A stretch of DNA of 64,000 nt from Bacteroidota bacterium (GTDB taxonomy: Bacteria; Bacteroidota; Bacteroidia; Cytophagales; Cyclobacteriaceae), in contig JAFDYY010000010.1 of the NCBI GenBank assembly GCA_018267195.1, forward strand, positions 1 to 64,000. Reading direction: 5' to 3'. Made by a program: the position numbers and the translations under genes. Below are positions 34,941 to 43,732 of the stretch, one piece after another. The first letter of the stretch is position 1; every line of letters starts with the position of its first letter. The notes beneath the pieces are model-generated. The model searched no databases. It saw only the letters and a program-made list of their open reading frames with translations, and had not been told where the DNA came from.

Positions 34941-37655
34941 ATGGATAAGTATTCCTACATCTCCAACGCTGACGTAAGCTACATTGATCAGCTCTACCAA
35001 AATTATAAACAAAACCCGGACGGGGTGGATATCACCTGGCGGAAGTTTTTTGAGGGGTACGATTTCTCCTCTCAACGTTTTGGTGAAAACGGTCATAGTG
35101 CGGAAGCCGATGCTCATACTATAAAAGAGACCAATGTTCGATCGTTGATCTTTGCTTATCGTTCTTTCGGGCACCTGAAATCAAACACAAACCCCATTCG
35201 CGAACGAAGAAACCATGGCGTGCAATTAGACCATACTAATTTTGGGCTGACCGATGCCGATCTTGATATTGAATTTGACGGGGCCGCAGAGATTGGTATG
35301 CCCAAATCTTCATTGCGAAAAATTATTGAACGCTTAAAAGCACTGTATCTCGGTACGATCGGGTTTGAATACAATTCGATACGCAATGATGAAGTGCGCG
35401 CCTGGTTTTATCAGAAAGTGGAAAAGGAATTTTTTAACCACACCCCCAGCCTGGAGGAAAAGAAAAAAATTCTTAACAAATTAAATGAAGCTGTTGTTTT
35501 TGAAAATTTCCTTCATACCAAATTTCTTGGGCAAAAACGATTTTCTCTGGAAGGAGGAGAAAATACGATACCGGCCTTACAAACCATTATTAATAAAGCA
35601 GCCGAATTGGGTGTAAAAGAAGCCGTAATCGGTATGGCCCACCGAGGACGGTTAAATGTCTTGACCAATATTTTGGGAAAAGTGTATGAACAAATCTTTA
35701 CGGAATTTGAAGGCAACATTAATCCGGATCTTACCATGGGTGATGGTGATGTGAAATACCATTTAGGTTACTCCAGCCACATCAGCACACCATCCGGAAA
35801 TAAAATCTATGTAAAATTAACCCCTAACCCATCTCATCTGGAAGCCGTAAACCCGCTGGTAATTGGTTATACCCGTGGCCAGATTGATGATGAGTATCAA
35901 GGCGATTTAGGCAAAGCTATGCCCATCCTCATCCATGGCGATGCCGCCATAGCCGGGCAGGGCATTGGATACGAAGTAATTCAAATGTCGGGGTTACCCG
36001 GTTATACTACCGGAGGAACGATCCATTTTGTAATTAACAATCAAGTAGGTTTTACCACCGACTATGACGATGCCCGCTCCAGTATTTATTGCACCGATAT
36101 TTCTAAAATAGTAGATGCCCCTATCCTTCATGTGAATGGCGATGATGCCGAGGCCGTTACTTTTTGTGCCGACCTGGCGGTGGAATACCGGCAAAAATTC
36201 GGCAAAGATATTTTCATTGATATGTTGTGCTACCGCCGGCATGGCCACAACGAAAGCGATGAACCTAAATTTACACAACCCAAACTCTACAATCTCATTG
36301 CCAAGCATCCGAACCCGCGAGAAGTCTATGTTAAAAAACTCATCGAGCGAGGGGATGTAGATGCTTCCTTGGCCGATGAAATGGATAAAAGTTTCCGTAA
36401 CCTCTTGCAAGACAGGCTTAACGAGGTGAAGCAAAAGCCTTTGCCGTACGTTCCTCAAAAAATTGAAAATGAATGGGAGAAGTTGCGGAAATCCAAACCG
36501 GAAGATTTTGATCAATCTCCGGAAACCGGTATAAAACAAACCCTGATTGATAAAGTAGCCAAAGCCTTGATTACAATTCCCGAAGGGTTTAAGCCGTTGA
36601 AACAGATTGAAAAATTACTGAAAGACCGAAAGACTGCTTTTTTTGATGATAAAATACTGGGATGGGCCGAAGCAGAATTACTCGCGTATGGCTCCCTGCT
36701 TGCTCAGAAAGTGCCGGTGCGTATGTCGGGGCAAGATGTTAAGCGCGGTACATTCAGCCACCGCCATGCTTATTTTTTTGATGCCAACACCAACGAGCCG
36801 TATTGTGGTACCGATCACATCGAAGAAGGGCAGCAAAAATTTAATATCTATAATTCGTTACTATCAGAGTTCGGTGTATTGGGATTTGAATACGGATATG
36901 CCATGTCATCGCCTCATGCCTTGGTAATTTGGGAAGCTCAGTTCGGTGATTTTGCTAATGGAGCGCAAGTGATGATAGACCAGTTCATTTCCAGTGCCGA
37001 ATCAAAATGGCAGCGCATGAACGGCCTGGTGTTATTGCTCCCGCACGGGTACGAAGGCCAGGGGCCGGAACATTCCAACGCACGGCCCGAGCGATTCCTT
37101 CAATTATGTGCCGAGTATAATATGGTGGTTTGCAACCCTACCACGCCAGCCAACCTCTTTCACTTAATGCGCAGGCAAGTAACTTGGGATTTCAGAAAAC
37201 CGTGTGTTGTTTTTTCGCCCAAATCATTATTGCGTCATCCTTTAGTTGTGTCGCCCTTAAAAGATTTCACCAAAGGTTCTTTTCAGGAGGTGATAGACGA
37301 TGCCAACGTAGAGGCTAAAAATGTGAAGCGCATCGTACTTTGCACCGGCAAAGTGTATTATGATTTGCTCGATGGCCAACAGAAGAGAAAAACAAAAGAG
37401 GTTGCCCTGATACGTTTAGAGCAATTGCATCCCTTCCCTGAAAAGCAATTAAATGCGGTGTTAAAAAAATACAAAGGAGCTAAACTAACTTGGGTACAAG
37501 AAGAGCCTGCCAATATGGGCTACTGGTCTTTTCTCTTACGTAATATGCAAGGATTAGATTTGATTTCGCGTAAAGCAAGCGCCTCTCCTGCTACCGGTTT
37601 CAAAAAAGTGCACGATGCCGAGCAGCAAAAAATTGTAAGTCAGGCACTCGACTAA
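34941..37655 (+). CDS. sucA: 2-Oxoglutarate dehydrogenase E1 component
   Basis: 904 residues from ATG 34941 (MDKYSYISNADVSYIDQLYQNYKQNP), the standard start for this family. Motifs: HRGRLNVLTNILGK, YSSHISTPSGNKIYVKLTPNPSHLEAVNPLV, the cofactor segment LIHGDAAIAGQGI, INNQVGFTT and CYRRHGHNESDEP (substrate site), and the pyrimidine domain GQDVKRGTFSHRHA. It decarboxylates 2-oxoglutarate using thiamine diphosphate in the TCA cycle. The E2 subunit gene follows at 129 nt, as expected for the complex. Confidence 0.97.
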   Translation: MDKYSYISNADVSYIDQLYQNYKQNPDGVDITWRKFFEGYDFSSQRFGENGHSAEADAHTIKETNVRSLIFAYRSFGHLKSNTNPIRERRNHGVQLDHTNFGLTDADLDIEFDGAAEIGMPKSSLRKIIERLKALYLGTIGFEYNSIRNDEVRAWFYQKVEKEFFNHTPSLEEKKKILNKLNEAVVFENFLHTKFLGQKRFSLEGGENTIPALQTIINKAAELGVKEAVIGMAHRGRLNVLTNILGKVYEQIFTEFEGNINPDLTMGDGDVKYHLGYSSHISTPSGNKIYVKLTPNPSHLEAVNPLVIGYTRGQIDDEYQGDLGKAMPILIHGDAAIAGQGIGYEVIQMSGLPGYTTGGTIHFVINNQVGFTTDYDDARSSIYCTDISKIVDAPILHVNGDDAEAVTFCADLAVEYRQKFGKDIFIDMLCYRRHGHNESDEPKFTQPKLYNLIAKHPNPREVYVKKLIERGDVDASLADEMDKSFRNLLQDRLNEVKQKPLPYVPQKIENEWEKLRKSKPEDFDQSPETGIKQTLIDKVAKALITIPEGFKPLKQIEKLLKDRKTAFFDDKILGWAEAELLAYGSLLAQKVPVRMSGQDVKRGTFSHRHAYFFDANTNEPYCGTDHIEEGQQKFNIYNSLLSEFGVLGFEYGYAMSSPHALVIWEAQFGDFANGAQVMIDQFISSAESKWQRMNGLVLLLPHGYEGQGPEHSNARPERFLQLCAEYNMVVCNPTTPANLFHLMRRQVTWDFRKPCVVFSPKSLLRHPLVVSPLKDFTKGSFQEVIDDANVEAKNVKRIVLCTGKVYYDLLDGQQKRKTKEVALIRLEQLHPFPEKQLNAVLKKYKGAKLTWVQEEPANMGYWSFLLRNMQGLDLISRKASASPATGFKKVHDAEQQKIVSQALD

Positions 37656-37784
37656 ATTGGGGATGAGCCATTTTCTGATTCTTTTTCAGAAACCTGAAGG
37701 CATTAAAAGTTGCCCGGTATTGGAGCGCGGAAATCCTACAGAAATAAAGAAAGTCATTTAAACTATTTTAAATAAAAAAATTTT

Positions 37785-39293
37785 ATGGCACAACAAGTAA
37801 AAGTACCCACTGTAGGCGAGTCTATTGCTGAAGTCACTATTGCCAACTGGCTGAAAAAAGACGGAGAGGCTGTAAAGATGGATGAAGTGATTGCCGAACT
37901 CGAATCAGAAAAAGCAACCTTCGAACTCACCGCCCCACAAGCAGGTATCTTAAAAATAGTTAAACAAAAAGGCGAGGTAGTACCGATCGGGACGATCATC
38001 TGCGAGATTGCCGATGGCGGAACCCCTACTCCACAAACAACTGCCAAGCCATCAACCCCAACCTCTCAACCCCAAGTTTCAAAACCTATGCAAACCGGAT
38101 CTATCAAAGAAATGAAAGTGCCTGCCGTGGGCGAATCCATTACCGAAGTAACCATCTCTACCTGGCTAAAAAAAGAAGGCGATCTGGTGAAAATGGATGA
38201 AGTGATTGCGGAAGTAGAATCCGACAAAGCCACATTTGAATTACCGGCCGAAGCCAATGGTATTTTGCGAATTATTGCCAAAGAAAAAACAACCTTGCCC
38301 ATCGGGGGGTTAATCTGTAAAATTGAAGTAACCGAAGCTGGCGAAGCCGTAAAAACAACGCCCCCTCAGCCCGGCACCACCACTCCACCGGCTACCACCT
38401 CGTATGCAGCCGGAACCCCGTCTCCTGCGGCTTCAAAAATTTTAAATGAAAAAGGGATTCCGCCTGAGCAGGTGTCCGGTTCGGGCGTAGGTGGAAGAAT
38501 TACGAAAGAAGATGCCGTAAAAGCGCAGCCCACAGCAAAAGAAAACAAGCCCGCCACCCATTCAGCTCCTCCGGAGATTGTTACGGGTGGTATGCGCACC
38601 GAGCGCAGGGAAAAAATGACTTCGCTGCGCAAAACCATCGCCCGCAGACTGGTGGCCGTAAAGAATGAAACCGCCATGCTCACCACATTCAATGAAGTGA
38701 ACATGAAACCGGTCATGGACTTGCGCAGTCAATACAAAGACCGGTTTAAAGAAAAATATGGCGTAGGGCTTGGCTTTATGTCGTTCTTTGCCAAAGCCGT
38801 ATGTGCGGCCCTTCGCGAATTTCCGGCCGTAAACGCATCGATTGATAAAGACGAAATTATCTATCACGATTATTGCGATATCTCCATTGCCGTATCTACC
38901 CCGCGTGGGTTAGTCGTGCCGGTCATACGCAATGCCGAGTTGTTAACAATGGCACAAATTGAAAGCGAAGTAGTGCGGTTAGCCACAAAAGGACGTGACG
39001 GAAAACTGTCTATTGAAGAAATGACCGGAGGTACTTTTTCCATTACCAACGGAGGTGTATTTGGATCCATGCTCTCTACCCCCATCATCAACCCACCTCA
39101 GTCGGCCATTTTGGGTATGCACAATATTGTAGAGCGCCCGGTGGTACTAAAAGGAGAAGTAGTGGTTAGACCCATCATGTACCTGGCTTTGTCGTACGAC
39201 CACCGCATTGTTGATGGGCGTGAGTCAGTAAGTTTTCTGGTTCGTGTAAAAGAAATGCTGGAAGATCCGGGCAGATTGATTTTAGGAGTCTAG
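37785..39293 (+). CDS. sucB: Dihydrolipoyl succinyltransferase (2-oxoglutarate dehydrogenase E2)
   Basis: 502 residues with two lipoyl domains, one more than E. coli SucB. Both contain the lipoylated Lys (ESEKATFEL near residue 45 and ESDKATFEL near 146). A Pro/Thr linker leads to the E3-binding domain ([36 protein letters not shown]) and the catalytic core with [14 protein letters not shown]. It transfers succinyl to CoA. It is paired with sucA. In the intergenic gap (37656-37784) I see only a weak hairpin TTCTGA / TCAGAA. Confidence 0.95.
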   Translation: MAQQVKVPTVGESIAEVTIANWLKKDGEAVKMDEVIAELESEKATFELTAPQAGILKIVKQKGEVVPIGTIICEIADGGTPTPQTTAKPSTPTSQPQVSKPMQTGSIKEMKVPAVGESITEVTISTWLKKEGDLVKMDEVIAEVESDKATFELPAEANGILRIIAKEKTTLPIGGLICKIEVTEAGEAVKTTPPQPGTTTPPATTSYAAGTPSPAASKILNEKGIPPEQVSGSGVGGRITKEDAVKAQPTAKENKPATHSAPPEIVTGGMRTERREKMTSLRKTIARRLVAVKNETAMLTTFNEVNMKPVMDLRSQYKDRFKEKYGVGLGFMSFFAKAVCAALREFPAVNASIDKDEIIYHDYCDISIAVSTPRGLVVPVIRNAELLTMAQIESEVVRLATKGRDGKLSIEEMTGGTFSITNGGVFGSMLSTPIINPPQSAILGMHNIVERPVVLKGEVVVRPIMYLALSYDHRIVDGRESVSFLVRVKEMLEDPGRLILGV

Positions 39294-39317
39294 CCCGTAA
39301 AAGAAAAATCCGGAAGT

Positions 39318-40028
39318 ATGAAAATGATTAGCTTGTTTTTGCTTCTGGCCTTTTCATTCGTACAGGATTCGGTTACGAAAGATTATTTGTTAGGCAAGTT
39401 CGAGCCTTCGACCCATTCGCAATTTGTAAAACTTACCTCAGCCCATGCAAAGGGAAGTGCCTTAAATGGATTTCTGCGAAAGGAAACGTTAGAGGCTTTT
39501 ATCCGAATGAGTGAAGCCGCCCGAAAAGAAGGTTTATCTCTTTACATTATTTCGGCCACCCGCAATTTTGATCTTCAGAAAAAAATCTGGGAAAACAAGT
39601 GGATCGGAAAAACCCCGGTAGAGGGAAAAAATCTTACCACTATTTCTGATCTTAAAGAACGGGCCCGGCTCATCATGCTCTACAGCAGCATGCCGGGCAC
39701 CTCGCGCCACCATTGGGGCACGGATGTAGATTTAAACTCGCTCGACAACCGGTATTTTGAAGGGGGCGAAGGATTGAAAATATATCAGTGGCTTACCTCG
39801 CATGCCGCAGCGTATGGTTTTTGTCAACCCTACACCAGCAAAACAAGCGGCCGCACCGGGTACGAAGAAGAAAAATGGCACTGGTCGTATTCTCCATTAT
39901 CAAAATATTTTTTGCAAGAATATCAAAGGCAAGTTTCATATAATGACATCAGCGGGTTTATGGGAAGCGAACAAGCCCAACCTCTCGGCTCCATTGAAAA
40001 CTATGTAAGGGGCGTGGCCTGTCCTTGA
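39318..40028 (+). CDS. M15 family D-Ala-D-Ala carboxypeptidase (VanY-type)
   Basis: 236 residues with a short hydrophobic N-terminus (MKMISLFLLLAFSFV) and a VanY domain. Zinc ligands are visible in SRHHWGTDVDLNSLD (His and Asp) and the catalytic EEEKWHWSY (Glu and His). It probably trims the terminal D-Ala of peptidoglycan stem peptides in the periplasm. It lies 24 nt after sucB and 20 nt before the amidohydrolase, so these may share transcription. Confidence 0.9.
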   Translation: MKMISLFLLLAFSFVQDSVTKDYLLGKFEPSTHSQFVKLTSAHAKGSALNGFLRKETLEAFIRMSEAARKEGLSLYIISATRNFDLQKKIWENKWIGKTPVEGKNLTTISDLKERARLIMLYSSMPGTSRHHWGTDVDLNSLDNRYFEGGEGLKIYQWLTSHAAAYGFCQPYTSKTSGRTGYEEEKWHWSYSPLSKYFLQEYQRQVSYNDISGFMGSEQAQPLGSIENYVRGVACP

Positions 40029-40047
40029 TTTTTATTAGCTTAGTCAG

Positions 40048-41664
40048 ATGAAACTGCTCCTGACTACCTTTTTGTTGTGCCTTCCGCTTATTCATTCCGA
40101 GAAAAAAAGATTTGATGTCATCCTGCGCCACGGGCTGATCTACGATGGGCGGGGGGGTAAGCCTTACCGGGCCGATGTGGGCATCCTTGCCGATACCATT
40201 GCCTACCTGGGCGATTTAAAAAATGCATCAGCAAAAAATGATATTGACGTGGTGGGGCTTGCCGTTGCTCCGGGGTTTATCAACATGCTGAGTTGGGCAG
40301 ACGGTTCGTTGCTTCAAGATGGCCGCTCCATGAGCGATCTGAAACAAGGTGTAACGCTCGAGGTATTTGGCGAAGGGTGGAGCCCCGGCCCGCGAAAAAA
40401 AAATAAGAACGATGCCTGGGAAACGCTGGGCGAATTTTTCAGCTACCTGGAAAAGAAAAAAACCAGTACCAACTTTGCTTCGTTTGTAGGCGCCACTTCT
40501 GTACGCGTCTGCGTATTGGGCTACGAAAACCGGAAGCCCACCCCTGCCGAACTGAACGACATGAAAGCGCTGGTAAGAACCGCCATGCAGGAAGGTGCTA
40601 TGGGAGTGGGGTCTTCGTTGATATACGCTCCGGCTGATTATGCTTCTACGGATGAATTGATTGAATTATGCAAAGTAGCGGCCAGCTATGGCGGCCTGTA
40701 CATTACCCACATGCGCAACGAGAGCGATCATATTCTTACCGCACTAAACGAAACATTTCAGATAGCACAACAAGCCGGCATCCATACGGAAATCTATCAC
40801 CTGAAGATTAACAACCAATGGAACTGGAATAAGATTGATAACGTGATAAATAAAATAGACAGCGCCCAAAAAGCCGGATTAAAAATAACCGCCAATATGT
40901 ATCCCTACAATGCCAGTGGCACCGGGCTTACGGCCCGCCTGCCTACCTGGGTGCAGGAAGGGGGCATCCATGAAATGTGCCAACGGCTGACCTTACCGGC
41001 CATCCGTAAAAAAGTATTGGCCGATTTAGAACAGGGAGTGCCATCGCGTAACTCCGACCCCAAAGACGTAATGGTGTTGGGATTTAGAAAAGATTCGCTC
41101 AACAAATTATACCAATCTAAACGGCTGAGTGAAATAGCCCGCCTACACGGAAAAAATGCCAACGAAACCATGCTCGATCTGATCGTGGCCGACCGCTCGT
41201 CTATTCCCTGTATTTTCTTTTTAATGTCGGAACTAAATGTGAAGCGAATGTTACAATTACCGTATGTCAGTATCTGTTCGGATGCCGCTTCCATTGCAGC
41301 CGTAAACCCTTCTATCAACGGTGGCACGCACCCGCGTACCTATGGCAGTTTTGCCCGGTTGTTGGGAAAATATGTACGCGATGAAAAAATAATGACGTTA
41401 GAAGAAGCCATCAGGCGGCTCACCTCCTTACCGGCTTCCAATTTAAAAATCAGTAAACGAGGATTGCTACGCACCGGCTACTATGCCGATGTGGTGGCTT
41501 TTGATCCTTCAAAAATTAACGACCGGGCTACTTTTGAGCGCCCCCACCAATATGCGTTGGGGGTATCGCATGTGTTTGTAAACGGAACGCAGGTATTAAA
41601 AAACGGAATGCACACCGGAGTAATGCCGGGAAAATGTGTACGCGGACCGGGATATAAAAAATAA
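40048..41664 (+). CDS. D-aminoacylase-like amidohydrolase with altered metal site
   Basis: 538 residues with a secretory N-terminus (MKLLLTTFLLCLPLIHSE). The N-terminal beta sandwich begins FDVILRHGLIYDGRGGKPY and the D-aminoacylase pattern continues with YITHMRNESDHI, EIYHLKI, SICSDA and a C-terminal GYYADVVAFDPSKI. In the usual PGFID-x-HxH position the sequence reads PGFINMLSWADGS, so both His of the first metal site are missing. From memory a Bacteroidota subgroup shares this. It may be catalytically altered or use one metal. It follows the M15 peptidase, which would suit processing of D-amino-acid products. Confidence 0.85.
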   Translation: MKLLLTTFLLCLPLIHSEKKRFDVILRHGLIYDGRGGKPYRADVGILADTIAYLGDLKNASAKNDIDVVGLAVAPGFINMLSWADGSLLQDGRSMSDLKQGVTLEVFGEGWSPGPRKKNKNDAWETLGEFFSYLEKKKTSTNFASFVGATSVRVCVLGYENRKPTPAELNDMKALVRTAMQEGAMGVGSSLIYAPADYASTDELIELCKVAASYGGLYITHMRNESDHILTALNETFQIAQQAGIHTEIYHLKINNQWNWNKIDNVINKIDSAQKAGLKITANMYPYNASGTGLTARLPTWVQEGGIHEMCQRLTLPAIRKKVLADLEQGVPSRNSDPKDVMVLGFRKDSLNKLYQSKRLSEIARLHGKNANETMLDLIVADRSSIPCIFFLMSELNVKRMLQLPYVSICSDAASIAAVNPSINGGTHPRTYGSFARLLGKYVRDEKIMTLEEAIRRLTSLPASNLKISKRGLLRTGYYADVVAFDPSKINDRATFERPHQYALGVSHVFVNGTQVLKNGMHTGVMPGKCVRGPGYKK

Positions 41665-41718
41665 TGATGGGCATTAGAAGAAATTTTGAGTGAGAGGCCG
41701 GTAAAAAGAAAAAATTAA

Positions 41719-42774
41719 ATGAAAATTCCTGAATCAAATGGATTACCAGTCAATCTGCTTGCAGCCTGTTTCAATGACACTGTTGCAACCTATAAGTTTT
41801 ATTGGTTACTCTCCATCCTTCAATCAGTAGAGCAAGGCGAAAACAAGATTCCCAAAAGGGAATTGTTTTCAAGAATGCTTTCTAATGCTTGGTTCACTGT
41901 TAATTATTTTCATGTTTCATTTGGGAAGCAAGACCAAATTCAAAAAGCTATTCATCGCATTAAATCAATTGAACCAATCACGATTGATGAAAGACGAGAA
42001 GTAATTACTCAAAAATTAATTACCTCTTCAAAACAGGAATCAGTAAAAGCCCTTTGGCATTTCAATAAAAATGTTCCTCATTGGTTTTTGAGTCCGTGGT
42101 TTCCGAAGGTAAAAGGCGAAACAGATTTAGCAAGAGAAAAAAGAATTTATTCACTTTCAAAATCATTTAGCGAAAAATGTTTGTATGCTTTACACGAAGA
42201 AATTATAGAAGTGAATCCTGAATGGAAAAGCTATCTAACTTCAAATGCAAAAGTGCTGAAAGATTTTTGTTATTGGAATCTCTCCCTGTTTCTGCAAGCA
42301 AAGAATCCGAATGTACCAGACATTCCAAACAAATTGATTAAGCCAGCCGAGAGAAATAGTTTGACAAAACAAAGAACACAGTTTTGGGATTTAGTTATAG
42401 CCGAACTTGGTTCTGTAAAGTGTATTTACACTGGACAGAAACTCACCGTTGGAAATTATGCTGTTGAACATTTCATTCCATACAATTTTGTTTCTCACGA
42501 TTTGATTTGGAATTTAATTCCTGCTGATAAATCATTCAACAGTTTAAAGAGTGATAAACTTCCATCACTTGAAAAATATTTTAATCCGTTTTTTGCTTTA
42601 CAAAAAACAGCCATTGAAATTGTGAAAGAAAAAAATCCGAAAAACAAATTGCTTGAAGATTACTTGACAATCTTTCCGGATTTGGAAAAGAATTTTTCAA
42701 AAGAAAAATTCAGAGAAAGAATTCAGCCGTTAATTACCATTGCATCAAACAATGGGTTTGAATTTATGAAATGA
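41719..42774 (+). CDS. HNH endonuclease domain protein of A+T-rich cassette
   Basis: 351 residues. The first ~220 are helical with no named domain (for example VNLLAACFNDTVATYKFYWLLSILQ). The C-terminal part carries an HNH-type nuclease motif: Cys235 in KCIYTGQKL, Glu250-His251 in AVEHFIPY, Asn265 in HDLIWNLIPADKSFN and Asn274. The first CxxC is reduced to one Cys, so no full zinc knuckle is seen. Base composition is clearly A+T-richer than in the flanking genes, and the codon use differs, as expected after horizontal transfer. Its stop overlaps the start of the next gene (ATGA), so the two are coupled. A role in DNA or RNA cleavage for defence is inferred. Confidence 0.78.
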   Translation: MKIPESNGLPVNLLAACFNDTVATYKFYWLLSILQSVEQGENKIPKRELFSRMLSNAWFTVNYFHVSFGKQDQIQKAIHRIKSIEPITIDERREVITQKLITSSKQESVKALWHFNKNVPHWFLSPWFPKVKGETDLAREKRIYSLSKSFSEKCLYALHEEIIEVNPEWKSYLTSNAKVLKDFCYWNLSLFLQAKNPNVPDIPNKLIKPAERNSLTKQRTQFWDLVIAELGSVKCIYTGQKLTVGNYAVEHFIPYNFVSHDLIWNLIPADKSFNSLKSDKLPSLEKYFNPFFALQKTAIEIVKEKNPKNKLLEDYLTIFPDLEKNFSKEKFRERIQPLITIASNNGFEFMK

Positions 42775-43631
42775 TACAAACGAATCAATACAGTCACCTC
42801 ACAGCGAAAGAAAGGGAAATGCTTTCTTTTCCAGCAAAATTTTTATTGAACAAAAGTTTGTTGGCTGGTGATGTGTTGGATTTTGGTTGCGGCTTTGGAA
42901 AGGATGTGGAGTTGCTGAAAGCAAAAGGAAAAAACATTGTCGGCTACGACAAACATTATTTTCCAAAATATCCGACAAAGAAGTTTGATACAATCATTTG
43001 CTTTTATGTGTTGAATGTTTTGATGCAAGAAGAGCAAGCAAATGTGCTCATGGAAATTTCTCAACTCTTGAAGCCAACAGGCAAAGCATATTTTGCAGTG
43101 CGAAGAGATTTGCAATACGAAGGCTTCAGAACTCACAAGGTTCATCAGAAATCAACATATCAATGCAATGTGATTTTGAATTACAAGTCGATTTTCAAAA
43201 ATGAAAATTGTGAAGTGTATGAATACAAACACTTCAATCAGTTCAAGCGAAAAGAAAACTCAACTTGTCCGTTTTGCAATCCTGATTCAGAAAGAGAATT
43301 GCTTATAGAATCCGCAACAGCTTACGCAATGTTTGATAAATTTCCCGTGAGCAACGGACACATTTTAATCATTCCGAAAAAACATTGTTCGGATTACTTT
43401 CAACTTTCATTCAAAGAACAATCGGCTTGTTGGTTCATGCTGAACAAAGCAAAAGAGATTTTGAAAAAGACATTGAACCCTGATGGATTTAATGTTGGCA
43501 TCAACATCAGCGAATCAGCAGGACAAACTATTCCTCATGTTCACATACATTTGATTCCACGATTCAAAGGTGATGTGAGAGAACCAAGAGGCGGAGTAAG
43601 GGGTGTAATTCCCGAAAAGAAAAATTATTAA
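42771..43631 (+). CDS. Fusion: SAM methyltransferase plus HIT-family hydrolase
   Basis: 286 residues in two domains. Residues ~1-160 are a class I methyltransferase: motif I VLDFGCGFGKDVELL (36-49), acidic residue in NIVGYDKHY (Asp60) and FDTIICFYVLNVL. The layout resembles, from memory, methyltransferases associated with DNA phosphorothioation genes; no dnd gene is nearby. It has no DPPY/NPPY motif of DNA base methylases. Residues ~163-286 are a HIT domain with a CPFC zinc pair (166-169), the NGHILIIPKKH strand and HVHIH (256-260), ending EPRGGVRGVIPEK. HIT proteins hydrolyse or transfer nucleotides. Joined and coupled to the HNH gene, it may act on modified nucleic-acid ends. Confidence 0.85.
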   Translation: MIQTNQYSHLTAKEREMLSFPAKFLLNKSLLAGDVLDFGCGFGKDVELLKAKGKNIVGYDKHYFPKYPTKKFDTIICFYVLNVLMQEEQANVLMEISQLLKPTGKAYFAVRRDLQYEGFRTHKVHQKSTYQCNVILNYKSIFKNENCEVYEYKHFNQFKRKENSTCPFCNPDSERELLIESATAYAMFDKFPVSNGHILIIPKKHCSDYFQLSFKEQSACWFMLNKAKEILKKTLNPDGFNVGINISESAGQTIPHVHIHLIPRFKGDVREPRGGVRGVIPEKKNY

Positions 43632-43682
43632 ATCCTATAAATGGAAATTGAAAGCAAGAATTCACAATTAAATTTGAATGAT

Positions 43683-43710
43683 TTTGGAAGGTTCTGAAGC
43701 CGTAACTTCG
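43683..43710 (+). promoter_or_regulatory. Putative promoter of the TPR histidine kinase gene
   Basis: TTTG at 43683-43686 and TAACTTCG at 43703-43710 (one mismatch to TAnnTTTG, 16-nt spacer, a little short). It lies just past the A+T-rich cassette, 23 nt before ATG 43733. Confidence 0.35.
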
Positions 43711-43732
43711 TTTAAGTTAAGCTCTACTCCGT

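Noticed and set aside
35994..36539. 181-residue minus-strand frame opposite sucA
   Set aside because: Lies wholly inside a certain sucA coding region and has no recognisable domain.
41719..43631. A classical restriction-modification system
   Set aside because: The methyltransferase lacks DPPY/NPPY-type motifs of DNA base methylases, and there is no target-recognition domain.
43641..43697. 18-codon frame after the methyltransferase-HIT gene
   Set aside because: Too short, no motif, no clear start signal; it probably just marks the end of the A+T-rich insert.
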